DNA of 47,241 nt from positions 1 through 47,241 of the forward strand of contig NZ_JABWCU010000025.1 of NCBI RefSeq assembly GCF_018491765.1. The letters are read 5' to 3'. The number at the start of each line of letters is the position of its first letter. Within the stretch, counting starts at the first letter, position 1. This document shows, one piece after another, positions 1-8,471 of the stretch. Source of the stretch: Novosphingobium profundi. GTDB lineage: Bacteria > Pseudomonadota > Alphaproteobacteria > Sphingomonadales > Sphingomonadaceae. The notes under the pieces are model-generated. The model did no database searches, was not told where the DNA came from, and saw only the letters and a list, made by a program, of their open reading frames with translations. The position numbers and the translations under genes were made by a program.

Positions 1-29
1 GCAGGAGCGTGTGCTCCTGCGGCCTTTTT
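1..29. terminator. Hairpin terminator at the window edge
   Basis: Stem GCAGGAGC (1-8), loop gtgt, stem GCTCCTGC (13-20), then GGCC and five T (25-29). The T run serves a plus-strand transcript arriving from outside the window. The same stem lies just beyond the tsf stop codon and may also end the rpsB-tsf transcript, but the sequence needed to judge that is cut off. Confidence 0.6.
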
Positions 30-52
30 CGAATTCGGTCCGATCGGAACGA

Positions 53-979
53 TCAGATGCCAGCGGCAGCTGCCACTTCGGCCGCGAAGTCCGAGACTTC
101 CTTCTCGATGCCTTCGCCGAGCTGGAAGCGCACGAAGTCCTTGAGGACGATCTTGGTGCCGGCTTCCTTGCCCGCCGCGTTGACGACGTCGAGGATCGGG
201 GTCTTGTTGTCCATCACGAAGACCTGCGAGAGGAGAGCGTTCTCCTTGGCGTACTTCGCGATCGCGCCGTCGACCATCTTGGCCTGGACCGCTTCGGGCT
301 TGCCCGATTCGGCGGCCTTTTCCTCGGCGATCTTGCGCTCGCGCGCGATCAGGTCGGCATCGAGGTCTTCAGCGGTCAGCGCCAGCGGGAAAGCGGCCGC
401 GATGTGCATCGCGATCTGCTTGCCGAGGCCTTCGAGGACGTCCGCCGAAGCGTCCGATTCCAGAGCGACGAGAACGCCGATCTTGCCAAGGCCGGTGGCG
501 GCCGCGTTGTGCATGTAGGGAACGATCAGACCCTGCGCGACCGAGACCGTCTTCATGCGGCGAACCTGCTGGTTCTCGCCGATGGTGGCGACGTTGTTGG
601 TCAGCTTGTCGGCAACCGAGCCACCGTCGGGGTAAGCCGCCGACTTGAGAGCCTCGACGTCATCGCCGTCCACGCCCAGAGCCACTTCGGTGGTCTTGCG
701 CACGAAGTCCTGGAACTGCTCGTTCTTCGCAACGAAGTCGGTTTCCGAGTTCACCTCGACGGCCACGCCGCGGGTGCCGGTGACGGCAACGCCGACGAGA
801 CCTTCAGCCGCGGTGCGGCTCGACTTCTTGGCGGCAGCCGCCAGACCCTTGGCGCGCAGCGCGTCAACCGCGGCTTCGATGTCGCCGTTGGTTTCGTCGA
901 GGGCCTTCTTGCAGTCCATCATGCCGGCGCCCGAGCGCTCGCGCAGGGTCTTCACGTCTGCGGCAGTGTAAGCAGCCAT
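53..979 (-). CDS. tsf: Elongation factor Ts
   Basis: EF-Ts, 308 aa, the guanine-nucleotide exchange factor that recycles EF-Tu-GDP in the cytoplasm. The N-terminal UBA-like domain (about residues 1-55) carries the family pattern LRERSGAGMMDCKKAL. The EF-Tu contact motif TDFVAKNEQF lies near residue 80, followed by the two-part dimerisation core. The length matches other alphaproteobacterial EF-Ts. It lies 123 bases downstream of rpsB on the same strand, the standard rpsB-tsf operon. The start ATG at 979 gives the expected MAAYTAADVK N-terminus. Identification is secure. Confidence 0.97.
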   Translation of the reverse strand: MAAYTAADVKTLRERSGAGMMDCKKALDETNGDIEAAVDALRAKGLAAAAKKSSRTAAEGLVGVAVTGTRGVAVEVNSETDFVAKNEQFQDFVRKTTEVALGVDGDDVEALKSAAYPDGGSVADKLTNNVATIGENQQVRRMKTVSVAQGLIVPYMHNAAATGLGKIGVLVALESDASADVLEGLGKQIAMHIAAAFPLALTAEDLDADLIARERKIAEEKAAESGKPEAVQAKMVDGAIAKYAKENALLSQVFVMDNKTPILDVVNAAGKEAGTKIVLKDFVRFQLGEGIEKEVSDFAAEVAAAAGI

Positions 980-1102
980 CGCTCAAATCCTCTTGTTTGG
1001 TGTGGACCGCGTCCTCGCGGTCCCGAATACAGGTGCGCGCCGAGCCCCATGGACCCGGCGCGCGACAATTCCGTGACGAAGTTGTCGTCTATCGCCGGGC
1101 TA

Positions 1103-1858
<756 letters not shown>

Positions 1859-2006
1859 AGGATAATTCCTTTCCGGTTGTACCTCTGGAAAGCAGGAACC
1901 GTGGGGTCTTGGACCCGCTGCGGCACCGGTATGTGCGCTTTCCATGTGGATTCGCCCTTGGTCGGATCCTGCGAATTCAGGGAAACCATACCATCAGGCG
2001 CGCCGC

Positions 2007-2035
2007 CCCTTAGCCGCCTTCGCCCTGCGATGCAA
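2007..2035 (-). promoter_or_regulatory. Predicted rpsB promoter
   Basis: On the minus strand: TTGCAT (2035-2030), 17-base spacer, TAAGGG (2012-2007). The same architecture recurs in this window before rpsA (TTGCAT-N17-TAGGGC) and the ATP synthase operon (TTGACT-N17-TAAGGG), which supports it as a real housekeeping promoter type of this organism. Confidence 0.55.
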
Positions 2036-2086
2036 GTAGCCAGATGATGGAATGGCCTGCAGCGCCACGCTGCAAGTCCGACAGCC

Positions 2087-2560
2087 TCAGTGGACGCGGA
2101 GCGAACCGGTGATCCCGAAGGCGCGGTCGATCGAGAACTCGTCGGCCGCCACGTCGCTCTCGATCACGTCCTCGAGCAGGATCACCGTCTGGTCGATGAT
2201 CGACTGCATCTGCATCAGCGTCTCGCCAATGATTTCCATTGCCTGTGCGGCGCGCGGGAAATCGGCAACCACTACGAGGCCATGCTGCTGGTCGATCGAG
2301 AAGCGGCACCCGAGGAGACGGTCGTGCAGCCGCGCCAGGGTTAGGCACAAGGCAAGCCCCGGCTCGATGTCCTCGATCACGAGGCCCTTCAACTGAAGCC
2401 AGTCCTCGACGCGGAACAGCGACCAGGAACTGCCGGTACCCTGATCGGTCAGGAAAACCTCGTCAGGCCCGATTTCCTCGATCGAGAATGCGTTCAGCGC
2501 ACACCACTGCGACAAACCGTCAAGAGTGATCAGGCGAAGAGGTAAACCGTCGGAAACCAT
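2087..2560 (-). CDS. YbjN-domain protein
   Basis: A 157-aa soluble acidic protein with no signal peptide or membrane segment. Its length, the N-terminal LDGLSQW pattern and the overall layout resemble E. coli YbjN (158 aa), a family with a CesT/type III chaperone-like fold and a proposed role in stress and motility control; its molecular activity is unsettled. The family call is from pattern memory, not alignment. It is monocistronic and divergent from the SOS-box gene at 2777. The predicted -10 ends five bases before the ATG, so the mRNA is probably leaderless. Confidence 0.7.
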   Translation of the reverse strand: MVSDGLPLRLITLDGLSQWCALNAFSIEEIGPDEVFLTDQGTGSSWSLFRVEDWLQLKGLVIEDIEPGLALCLTLARLHDRLLGCRFSIDQQHGLVVVADFPRAAQAMEIIGETLMQMQSIIDQTVILLEDVIESDVAADEFSIDRAFGITGSLRVH

Positions 2561-2565
2561 AAGGA

Positions 2566-2594
2566 ACCCTATTCAGTCAGACAGCGCCACGCAA
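2566..2594 (-). promoter_or_regulatory. Predicted promoter of the YbjN-like gene (leaderless type)
   Basis: Minus strand: TTGCGT (2594-2589), 17-base spacer, TAGGGT (2571-2566). The start codon at 2560 lies where transcription should begin, so no room is left for a ribosome binding site. Confidence 0.6.
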
Positions 2595-2652
2595 GAGCCC
2601 AGCGCGCTTCGTCGCGCGTCCCGTCCGCATCCACCCCACGCCAAATTCGCGC

Positions 2653-2707
2653 TTGACACAATGGGAACAAATGAGGAACAAGCGGGATATCGGAACATTG
2701 ATAGAAC
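2653..2707 (+). promoter_or_regulatory. Two tandem LexA (SOS) boxes with promoter elements
   Basis: Two perfect GAAC-N7-GAAC direct repeats, at 2665-2679 (spacer AAATGAG) and 2693-2707 (spacer ATTGATA), 28 bases apart. This is the alphaproteobacterial LexA box (GTTC-N7-GTTC on the other strand). A consensus -35 TTGACA (2653-2658) lies just upstream and a -10-like TAGAAC (2702-2707) overlaps the second box. The boxes point to the plus-strand gene at 2777. The YbjN-like promoter on the other side is complete without them and more than 70 bases away. Confidence 0.7.
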
Positions 2708-2776
2708 AGATTCGCGTTTTCCACAAGTTACCCACAGCCCGGGCGCAGCCCGCAGGGCCCGAAAAAGGAAACGGTC

Positions 2777-3049
2777 ATGTCAGCCCTTGCCGCCAGCTTC
2801 TTCGCATTTTCCGCGCTTGCTTCGGTCTTCGTGGTCGTCGGGACCGTGCTCCGGTTCGGCGCTTCGGCGCGCGCGCTCACGCAGCAGCTGCGCACCTGCA
2901 ACGAGACCTACCTCGTTTCCTGGTCCGTGATCGAACGCCCCGCCCTTGGGGAGGCGCGTCACGCAAACCAGGTCGTCACGATGGGCCGAGCGGTGCGTCC
3001 GGCTCGTCAAGCTCCGGTTCGGCCTCGAGCTCTGGGCCTTGCTGCCTGA
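2777..3049 (+). CDS. Small SOS-controlled single-pass membrane protein, unknown
   Basis: A 90-aa protein of unrecognised family. Residues about 3-25 form one hydrophobic segment (rich in A, F, V, no charges), followed by a basic stretch (RFGASARALTQQLR), so the positive-inside rule places the C-terminal tail in the cytoplasm. The last third is Arg/Pro/Ala rich and overlaps the 3' end of the convergent pssA gene by 74 bases, so the conserved part may be shorter. GGAAAC before the ATG serves as RBS. Two LexA boxes lie 70-110 bases upstream. By analogy only, small SOS membrane proteins such as Caulobacter SidA block cell division. Reality of the gene is moderately supported; function is unknown. 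Confidence 0.55.
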   Translation: MSALAASFFAFSALASVFVVVGTVLRFGASARALTQQLRTCNETYLVSWSVIERPALGEARHANQVVTMGRAVRPARQAPVRPRALGLAA

Positions 3050-3842
3050 CACGGCGATAGACGAGAAGGCCGTAAGGCAGGAGCGCCAGATAGCCTACGG
3101 TAAGAACCACCAGCGTCAGCCAGGGCTCGGTCAGCAGCGCTGCCATCGCCAGCCCGACAAGGGCAATGACGAAGAGGCGCAGATGCGGCGCAGGTCGCAT
3201 GCGCGACCAGCCCAGCGTCGGCAGGTTCGAAATCATCAGGAACGCGATCAGCACCATCCAGATGGCCACGCCTACCGGATTGGCGAACTCGGGACGTGTT
3301 GTCGCAATCCACAGCGCGAGCGGCAGAAAGCCGAGGATCGCACCCAACGGAGCCGGAACCCCGGTCAGGAAACCGGCCTGCTTGTGCGGCTGGTCATCGA
3401 GATCGAGGCGCGCATTGAACCGCGCGAGGCGCAGGACGCAGCAAATCGCGAAGGCAAGCGCCGCGATCCAGCCCAGGCTCGGCAGCGCGTGGAGTGTCCA
3501 GAGATAAACAATGAGCGCCGGCGCCACACCAAACGAGATCGCATCGGCCAGACTATCGAGTTCGGCGCCGAAGCGCGATTGGGCCTTGAGCAGGCGGGCC
3601 GCGCGGCCATCGATACCGTCGAGCACGCCCGCCAGGATCACCGCCTGAACGGCTTTCTCGAAATCACCGGCTATGGCGAAACGGATACCGGTCAGCCCCG
3701 AGCACAAGGCCGCCGCAGTGATCGCATTGGGGACCAGGGCCCGCAATGTCAGCCCCTTGGGAATGCGCGGCGAGCGCGAAGGCCCTGCCGCGACAACCGT
3801 CGCGTCGGACGGCTCGGCCATACCGATATCCTGATCGCTCAC
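2976..3842 (-). CDS. pssA: CDP-diacylglycerol--serine O-phosphatidyltransferase
   Basis: Makes phosphatidylserine from CDP-diacylglycerol and serine at the inner membrane, the step before Psd. It has 288 aa. The CDP-alcohol phosphotransferase signature DG-x2-AR-x8-G-x3-D-x3-D is intact (DGRAAR then G, D and D of GAELDSLAD, near residues 95-115). Several hydrophobic segments follow, as expected for this integral membrane family. The GTG start at 3842 overlaps the psd stop by four bases (GTGA), supporting translational coupling; an ATG seven codons in is an alternative. It is last in the psd-pssA operon and converges on the 2777 gene. Confidence 0.95.
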   Translation of the reverse strand: MSDQDIGMAEPSDATVVAAGPSRSPRIPKGLTLRALVPNAITAAALCSGLTGIRFAIAGDFEKAVQAVILAGVLDGIDGRAARLLKAQSRFGAELDSLADAISFGVAPALIVYLWTLHALPSLGWIAALAFAICCVLRLARFNARLDLDDQPHKQAGFLTGVPAPLGAILGFLPLALWIATTRPEFANPVGVAIWMVLIAFLMISNLPTLGWSRMRPAPHLRLFVIALVGLAMAALLTEPWLTLVVLTVGYLALLPYGLLVYRRVRQQGPELEAEPELDEPDAPLGPS

Positions 3843-4588
3843 TGGCAGACGCCCTCGATGAGCGGCGCAGCCCCGATTTCACCCAGAACGGTTTCACCCG
3901 CGACGATTCGCTGTCCCATGAGGACCCGAGGCTCGGTTCCGGCGGGAAGGTAGACGTCGACGCGGCTGCCGAAACGGATAAGGCCGATGCGCTGTCCAGC
4001 GGCAATGATGTCGCCGGGCTTGACGAATGGGACGATGCGGCGGGCAACCAGGCCCGCGATCTGGGTGAAGCACACCTGCAGGCCGTCGCCACGTTCGATG
4101 AGCAGGTGCTGGCGTTCGTTCTCTTCACTCGCCTTGTCGAGATCCGCGTTCACGAACTTGCCCGGAATGTAGATCACCCGGCGCACCGTGCCACCGATCG
4201 GCGCGCGGTTGATGTGGACGTCGAAGACACTCATGAAGATCGAGATGCGCGTCACCGGCTCGCTCGACAGCGGAGCCATGCCGCTGCCATCGTCGACGGT
4301 CAGCTCACGCGGGGGAGACACCTTCTGGATCAACGTGACGAGGCCGTCGGCCGGCGCGATGATCGCGCGCTCGTCGCGCGGGGTCACGCGCAGCGGATCG
4401 CGGAAGAACGCCAGCACGCACAGCGTCAGGACGGCGAGCGGCCATCCGAACCAGGGGCCGAAGAAGAACCAGACCGCCAGCGCGACGACGCCGGCGATGG
4501 CGCCGAACTTGCGACCTTCGGGGTGGATGGAAGGCCATTGCCACGAAGCTTCGCCGCGACCTTGATTATCGAGAATATCTGAGGACAT
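3839..4588 (-). CDS. psd: Phosphatidylserine decarboxylase proenzyme
   Basis: Converts phosphatidylserine to phosphatidylethanolamine at the inner membrane, 249 aa, the short Psd type of alphaproteobacteria. An N-terminal hydrophobic stretch (about residues 30-62) anchors it. The FGSRVDVYLP motif near the C-terminus contains the Gly-Ser bond cleaved autocatalytically to form the pyruvoyl group. It is the first gene of the psd-pssA operon with a four-base overlap. The promoter -10 ends six bases before the ATG at 4588, so the transcript is predicted to be leaderless. Confidence 0.95.
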   Translation of the reverse strand: MSSDILDNQGRGEASWQWPSIHPEGRKFGAIAGVVALAVWFFFGPWFGWPLAVLTLCVLAFFRDPLRVTPRDERAIIAPADGLVTLIQKVSPPRELTVDDGSGMAPLSSEPVTRISIFMSVFDVHINRAPIGGTVRRVIYIPGKFVNADLDKASEENERQHLLIERGDGLQVCFTQIAGLVARRIVPFVKPGDIIAAGQRIGLIRFGSRVDVYLPAGTEPRVLMGQRIVAGETVLGEIGAAPLIEGVCQ

Positions 4589-4594
4589 TGCTTC

Positions 4595-4623
4595 CCTCTA
4601 ATGAGAGCGGGATAAGACCGCAA
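4595..4623 (-). promoter_or_regulatory. Predicted psd promoter (leaderless type)
   Basis: Minus strand: TTGCGG (4623-4618), 17-base spacer, TAGAGG (4600-4595), then six bases to the ATG at 4588. The predicted +1 coincides with the A of the start codon. Confidence 0.6.
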
Positions 4624-4696
4624 TGCCGGGAAGCTTGCTCGGTTCCCCCCTTGTCGGTCCGGCCCGTGTTGAGGCGCCTGTGAAGGGGGAGGCTGG

Positions 4697-4782
4697 TGGT
4701 GGACAGGGCTGGATTCGAACCAACGTACGCTTGCGCGGGCAGATTTACAGTCTGCTGCCTTTAACCACTCGGCCACCTGTCC
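4697..4782 (-). tRNA. tRNA-Tyr (GTA)
   Basis: An 86-nt gene including encoded CCA (4699-4697). Acceptor GGACAGG pairs with CCTGTCC. The anticodon arm is centred on CTGTAAA with anticodon GTA. It has the long variable arm expected of a class II tRNA-Tyr and a T loop GGTTCGAATCC. It is transcribed away from rlmB, ahead of psd. Confidence 0.95.
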
Positions 4783-4868
4783 ACACCAGTCATCTGGCTG
4801 GGATTTTCCCGAGGGATCATCCCGTTGGTCGGAGGCCTTTTTGTTGGCCCCCGTTGCCGAGGACCGCG

Positions 4869-4915
4869 CCAATGCCGAAGTGAGCCTTGCCTGTCAATGG
4901 GGTCGCTGGCAGGAG
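4869..4915. promoter_or_regulatory. Overlapping divergent promoter elements, tRNA-Tyr and rlmB
   Basis: Minus strand: TTGACA (4897-4892), N17, CATTGG (4874-4869), which would drive tRNA-Tyr with a leader of about 80 nt. Plus strand: TTGCCT (4887-4892), N17, CAGGAG (4910-4915), which would drive rlmB. The -35 hexamers overlap, so the two promoters would compete. Both -10 elements are weak. Confidence 0.3.
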
Positions 4916-4957
4916 CGGCACAGAAAATGAATTTTTTTTGAAAAAGGATCTATCGAG

Positions 4958-5746
4958 ATGAGCAAGCGCGGTGGGGGCAAGGCCCTGCGCGGCCGGGCCG
5001 GACGCATGAAAAACGGCAGAGGTTCGGGGCGCGCGAGCAGTGGCATGGTCCGCTTGTGGGGGCGCCACGCGGTGGAGGCGGCTCTCAAGAATCCGAATCG
5101 CGTGCATCGCAAACTCTGGGCGACACGCGAGGGAATCGAATCACTCGACGGCGAACTGCCCGAAGATTTTCCCGTTGAATGGGCCGAAGCACCCGATCTG
5201 GCACGCCTCGTCGCACGCGATGCCCCCCACCAGGGGCTCGTGCTCGAATGCGAGCCGATGGACGACCTGTTTCTCGCCGACGTGCTGGAAGGCGATCCGG
5301 CGCGCCCGGTCGTGGTACTCGACCAGGTCACCGACCCGCACAACGTGGGCGCCATCCTGCGTTCGGCGGCCGCCTTCGATGCCTGCTGCATCGTCACCCA
5401 GGACCGCCACGCCCCGCCCGAATCGGGCACGCTCGCCAAATCCGCCTCGGGAGCGCTCGAAGTCGTGCCCTGGATCCGCGTCGTGAACCTCGCGCGCGCG
5501 CTCGAGGAGATCGCCGAGGCGGGCTACTGGCGGATCGGTCTGGACGGCGAGGCGCAGTCCACGCTGGGCGAAGCCCTGCCCGCCGGCCCTGTCTGCCTCG
5601 TCCTGGGCGCGGAAGGCGACGGCATGCGCCACAACATCGTCCAGCACTGCGACGCCATCGCCAAGCTGCCGATCAGCGCCGCCATGGAAAGCCTCAACGT
5701 CAGCAACGCCGCCGCCATCGCGCTTTACGCGGCTGCGACCCGCTGA
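4958..5746 (+). CDS. rlmB: 23S rRNA (guanosine-2'-O-)-methyltransferase, TrmH/SpoU family
   Basis: SPOUT-class RNA 2'-O-methyltransferase, 262 aa, most like RlmB, which methylates G2251 in the 23S rRNA P loop. After a basic, disordered N-terminus (residues 1-28) comes the substrate-binding domain starting WGRHAVEAALKN. Then come the SpoU motifs: DQVTDPHNVGAILRSA (motif 1), LVLGAEGDGM (motif 2) and PISAAMESLNVSNAAAI (motif 3), which form the knotted SAM site. AAGGA precedes the ATG. TrmH-like tRNA specificity cannot be excluded from sequence alone. Confidence 0.9.
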   Translation: MSKRGGGKALRGRAGRMKNGRGSGRASSGMVRLWGRHAVEAALKNPNRVHRKLWATREGIESLDGELPEDFPVEWAEAPDLARLVARDAPHQGLVLECEPMDDLFLADVLEGDPARPVVVLDQVTDPHNVGAILRSAAAFDACCIVTQDRHAPPESGTLAKSASGALEVVPWIRVVNLARALEEIAEAGYWRIGLDGEAQSTLGEALPAGPVCLVLGAEGDGMRHNIVQHCDAIAKLPISAAMESLNVSNAAAIALYAAATR

Positions 5747-5775
5747 CCGGGCGCGATCGACACCAGGACGTCGCC

Positions 5776-6597
5776 ATGGCCCATCCCCAATTCGATCGCC
5801 GGATGCTCGCGGGTCTGACCGCGGGCATCCTCTCGCTGCTCGTCGCCGCCTGCTTCTTCGCGCCGGGACGCTTTACCGCCCGGCTCGACGTGCACGCCGA
5901 CCACAGCTTCGCATTTCGCTATACCGGCGAATTGATCATGATCCCGCTCAAGGAAGAGGCAGACAAGGCCGCCAAGCCGTTCGAGCCGGAAGCCTGCCAC
6001 GATGAGGAGAGTTACGAGGAACGCCCCTGCAGCGAGGCCGAAATCGCCGAGCAGAAGGCCAACCGCGCCAGCAGCGCCGATCAGGGCGCGCAGGTTGCCC
6101 GCGCCCTGCTCAACGGCATGCACCCAACCGACCCCAAGGCCGGCCAGGAACTGGCCGACCGGCTCCGCCGCCGCCAGGGCTGGAACAAGGTGGAGTACAT
6201 CGGGGGCGGCGTCTTCGACGTCGACTACGCAGTATCGGGACGCCTCGACCACGATTTCGTGTTCCCGATCTTCGAAGGCTTTCCGATGGCCAACGCCTTC
6301 ATCCAGATCACCCCGCGCAAGGACGGCAGCGTGCGCATCAATGCGCCCACTTTCGGACCCGACCGCACGAACGTCCCCACCTCTGGCCTGATGGCGGGGT
6401 CGCCATTGGGATCGGGAAGCGACGGCAGCCCGTCCGAATATGCCGACGGGACGTTCTCGATCCACACCGATGCCAGGATCCTGGCCAACAACACCGACGA
6501 AGGCCCGTCGCCGGGCGAAGGCGGACAAGTCCTGAGCTGGGCGATCAATCCGCGCACCCCGGCCGCTCCGACTGCCCTCCTCCAGCTCGCGCCCTGA
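5776..6597 (+). CDS. Predicted lipoprotein, unknown function
   Basis: A 273-aa protein I do not recognise. It has an N-terminal signal with lipobox LVAAC (Cys26), so it should be lipid-anchored in the envelope. Two Cys in the acidic stretch near residues 70-85 could form a disulfide. The rest (YIGGGVFDVDYAVSGRL and following) reads as a beta-rich globular domain with no catalytic motif that I can name. It lies 29 bases after rlmB on the same strand, probably co-transcribed, and ends at the bidirectional terminator shared with hupB. Confidence 0.8.
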   Translation: MAHPQFDRRMLAGLTAGILSLLVAACFFAPGRFTARLDVHADHSFAFRYTGELIMIPLKEEADKAAKPFEPEACHDEESYEERPCSEAEIAEQKANRASSADQGAQVARALLNGMHPTDPKAGQELADRLRRRQGWNKVEYIGGGVFDVDYAVSGRLDHDFVFPIFEGFPMANAFIQITPRKDGSVRINAPTFGPDRTNVPTSGLMAGSPLGSGSDGSPSEYADGTFSIHTDARILANNTDEGPSPGEGGQVLSWAINPRTPAAPTALLQLAP

Positions 6598-6625
6598 TGC
6601 GGCGCGCGCCAGGCGATGGCACAAC

Positions 6626-6664
6626 AAAAACGCCGCTCCTGCACTGAGCAGGAGCGGCGTTTTT
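6626..6664. terminator. Bidirectional rho-independent terminator
   Basis: Perfect inverted repeat: AAAAACGCCGCTCCTGC (6626-6642), loop actga, then its exact complement ending in five T (6648-6664). The A/T tails on both sides let it end both the rlmB-lipoprotein transcript and the convergent hupB transcript. Confidence 0.9.
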
Positions 6665-6707
6665 CGTTCATGAAGCCCGTGAGGCGTTACGGGCTCGTCA
6701 GGACGTC

Positions 6708-6980
6708 TTAGTTGACGGCGTCCTTGAGGCCCTTGCCGGCCTTGAACTTGGGCTGCGACGAAGCCGCGATTTCCATGGGTTCGCCGGTGCGCGGGTTGCG
6801 ACCGGTCGACGCCTTGCGCTTGGCGACCGAGAAGGTGCCGAAGCCGACGAGGCGCACTTCGTCGCCCTTCTTCAGGGCGCCGGTGATGGCGTCGAACACG
6901 CCTTCGACAGCCTTGGTGGCGTCGTTGCGGGTCAGGCCACTGGTTTCAGCGACGGCGCCGATGAGATCGTTCTTGTTCAT
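6708..6980 (-). CDS. hupB: DNA-binding protein HU
   Basis: Histone-like HU, 90 aa, a homodimeric nucleoid protein that bends DNA with little sequence preference. The start MNKNDLIGAVAE, the VGFGTF core turn and the arm motif GRNPRTGEPMEI are diagnostic. AGGT(AGGGGG) precedes the ATG on the minus strand. It is monocistronic between a bidirectional terminator and an unusually AT-rich upstream region containing a consensus -35 and a palindrome (7147-7166). Confidence 0.96.
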   Translation of the reverse strand: MNKNDLIGAVAETSGLTRNDATKAVEGVFDAITGALKKGDEVRLVGFGTFSVAKRKASTGRNPRTGEPMEIAASSQPKFKAGKGLKDAVN

Positions 6981-7051
6981 ATATGAACCCCCTACCTTTC
7001 AGTAAAACAGGATATGATGGGAAGCTGGATTCGCCTCGTAAGAGGACACGG

Positions 7052-7166
7052 AATTGAGCGGTTTTTGCGGACGCTGTCAAAGCCTAAACCACTCGAAATT
7101 TCGCAGTTTATCGTGTTTTTCCGCCATTTTAAGCATGCGAAGCCATTGTGCATTGCAACATGCACA
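7052..7166 (-). promoter_or_regulatory. hupB upstream region: promoter and palindrome
   Basis: The 379 bases between hupB and rplS hold no convincing gene. Minus strand: consensus -35 TTGACA (7080-7075), N17, TCAATT (7057-7052), leading to hupB. Further upstream, at 7147-7166, a perfect 7-bp inverted repeat TGTGCAT-N6-ATGCACA could be an operator. The rest is markedly more AT-rich than its surroundings. The rplS terminator occupies 7290-7317. Confidence 0.4.
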
Positions 7167-7289
7167 GTGAACACGAATCACGCCGATCGGATCGAGTGAC
7201 GAGCCCCTGTGCACATCGGCGGCCTCGAAGACCAAGCCTCGCGCCCATGTTATAGACAGACTCATCCCTCTCGCGGGGCCTGCGAATAC

Positions 7290-7317
7290 AAAAAAGGCGG
7301 CTCGCATGCGAACCGCC
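7290..7317 (-). terminator. Terminator of the ffh-rplS operon
   Basis: Read on the minus strand: stem GGCGGTTCGC, two-base loop, GCGAGCCGCC with one G-U pair, then six T. It lies 43 bases past the rplS stop codon. Confidence 0.85.
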
Positions 7318-7359
7318 TCCTTGCCGCCCCTGGCCGAAGCCGGGACGAATGCAACCGAA

Positions 7360-7728
7360 TCAGCCTTCGGTGCGAACGTCGCGACGCTCGGCGATGCGGG
7401 CGCGCTTACCGGTACGACCACGCAGGTAGTACAGCTTGGCGCGACGCACGATACCGCGGCGCACGACGGTGATGCTGTCGATGTTGGGCGAGTAGAGCGG
7501 GAAAACGCGCTCCACGCCTTCACCGAAGCTGATCTTGCGAACGGTGAAGTTCGAACCCATGCCACGGTTCGAACGCGCGATGACCACGCCTTCGAAGTTC
7601 TGGACGCGGGTGCGCTGGCCTTCGACGACCTTCACGCCGACGCGCACGGTGTCACCGGCACGGAAGGTCGGGATTTCCTTGGCGGCCTTGGCAATTTCCT
7701 CGGCCTCGATCTGCTGAATCAGGTTCAT
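7360..7728 (-). CDS. rplS: 50S ribosomal protein L19
   Basis: L19, 122 aa, at the 30S-50S interface of the ribosome. The conserved segments FRAGDTVRVGVKVVEG, RVQNFEGVVIARSNRG and VERVFPLYSPNID are all present. The ATG at 7728 is chosen over the frame's upstream extension to 7800 because it gives the L19 N-terminus and overlaps the trmD stop by four bases (ATGA). It is last in ffh-rpsP-rimM-trmD-rplS, followed by a strong terminator. Confidence 0.97.
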   Translation of the reverse strand: MNLIQQIEAEEIAKAAKEIPTFRAGDTVRVGVKVVEGQRTRVQNFEGVVIARSNRGMGSNFTVRKISFGEGVERVFPLYSPNIDSITVVRRGIVRRAKLYYLRGRTGKRARIAERRDVRTEG

Positions 7729-8471
7729 GAACCTAAGTCCTTCGTCTTTTTGCCGCGCGACAGAGGCAGACGGTCCCGAACGCCGACATGACGTTCCCAA
7801 AGGTCCGGCCTGCGTGACCGTGTGTGATCCTCGGCCTGTTGTTTCCGCCAGGCCGCGATCTTCGCATGATCCCCCGATCGCAGCACTTCAGGGATCGTGC
7901 GCCCTTCCCATTCGACGGGTCGGGTATAGTGCGGATACTCGAGAAGGCCGTCCTCGAACGATTCCTCGGTTCCGCTGGAAGCCGCGCCCATTACGCCCGG
8001 AAGCAGGCGAATGCAAGCGTCCAGTACCATCAAAGCGGCGCATTCGCCGCCCGAAAGAACGATATCGCCGACCGAGATTTCCTCGACATCGCGCCCTTCG
8101 AAGATGCGCTCGTCGAAACCCTCGAAACGGCCGCACAGGAGGATCGCCCCCGGCCCCGCCGCAAGCTCGCGGATGCGGGCCTGCGAGATCGGCTTCCCGC
8201 GCGGCGTCATCGCCAGCACCGGTGCCCCCGGATTGGTTGCCCGTGCATGGTCGATGGCGCTTGCCAGCACGTCGGCCTTGAGCACCATGCCCGCGCCCCC
8301 GCCCGCCGGCGTGTCGTCGACGGTGCGATGCTTGTCGGTCGCGAAGTCGCGGATCTGAACCGCATCCATCGACCAGTCCCCGCGCTCGAGCGCGCGGCCC
8401 GCCAGGCTGATGCCGAGCGGCCCGGGGAACATGTCCGGATAGAGCGTGAGGACAGTCGCGGCGAAGGTCAT
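7725..8471 (-). CDS. trmD: tRNA (guanine-N1-)-methyltransferase
   Basis: TrmD, 248 aa, a SPOUT enzyme that makes m1G37 in tRNAs reading CNN and some other codons, preventing +1 frameshifts. The trefoil-knot SAM site is visible as LLCGRFEGFDERI followed by EEISVGDIVLSGGE. The N-terminus TVLTLYPDMFPGPLG and the C-terminal PHYTRP-EWEG segment fit the family. The ATG at 8471 overlaps the rimM stop by four bases; an upstream in-frame extension to 8516 lies inside rimM and is not needed. Confidence 0.97.
   Translation of the reverse strand: MTFAATVLTLYPDMFPGPLGISLAGRALERGDWSMDAVQIRDFATDKHRTVDDTPAGGGAGMVLKADVLASAIDHARATNPGAPVLAMTPRGKPISQARIRELAAGPGAILLCGRFEGFDERIFEGRDVEEISVGDIVLSGGECAALMVLDACIRLLPGVMGAASSGTEESFEDGLLEYPHYTRPVEWEGRTIPEVLRSGDHAKIAAWRKQQAEDHTRSRRPDLWERHVGVRDRLPLSRGKKTKDLGS

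Noticed and set aside
7014..7199. 61-aa ORF in the hupB-rplS gap
   Set aside because: No RBS, lies over the hupB promoter on the other strand, composition unlike neighbouring genes.
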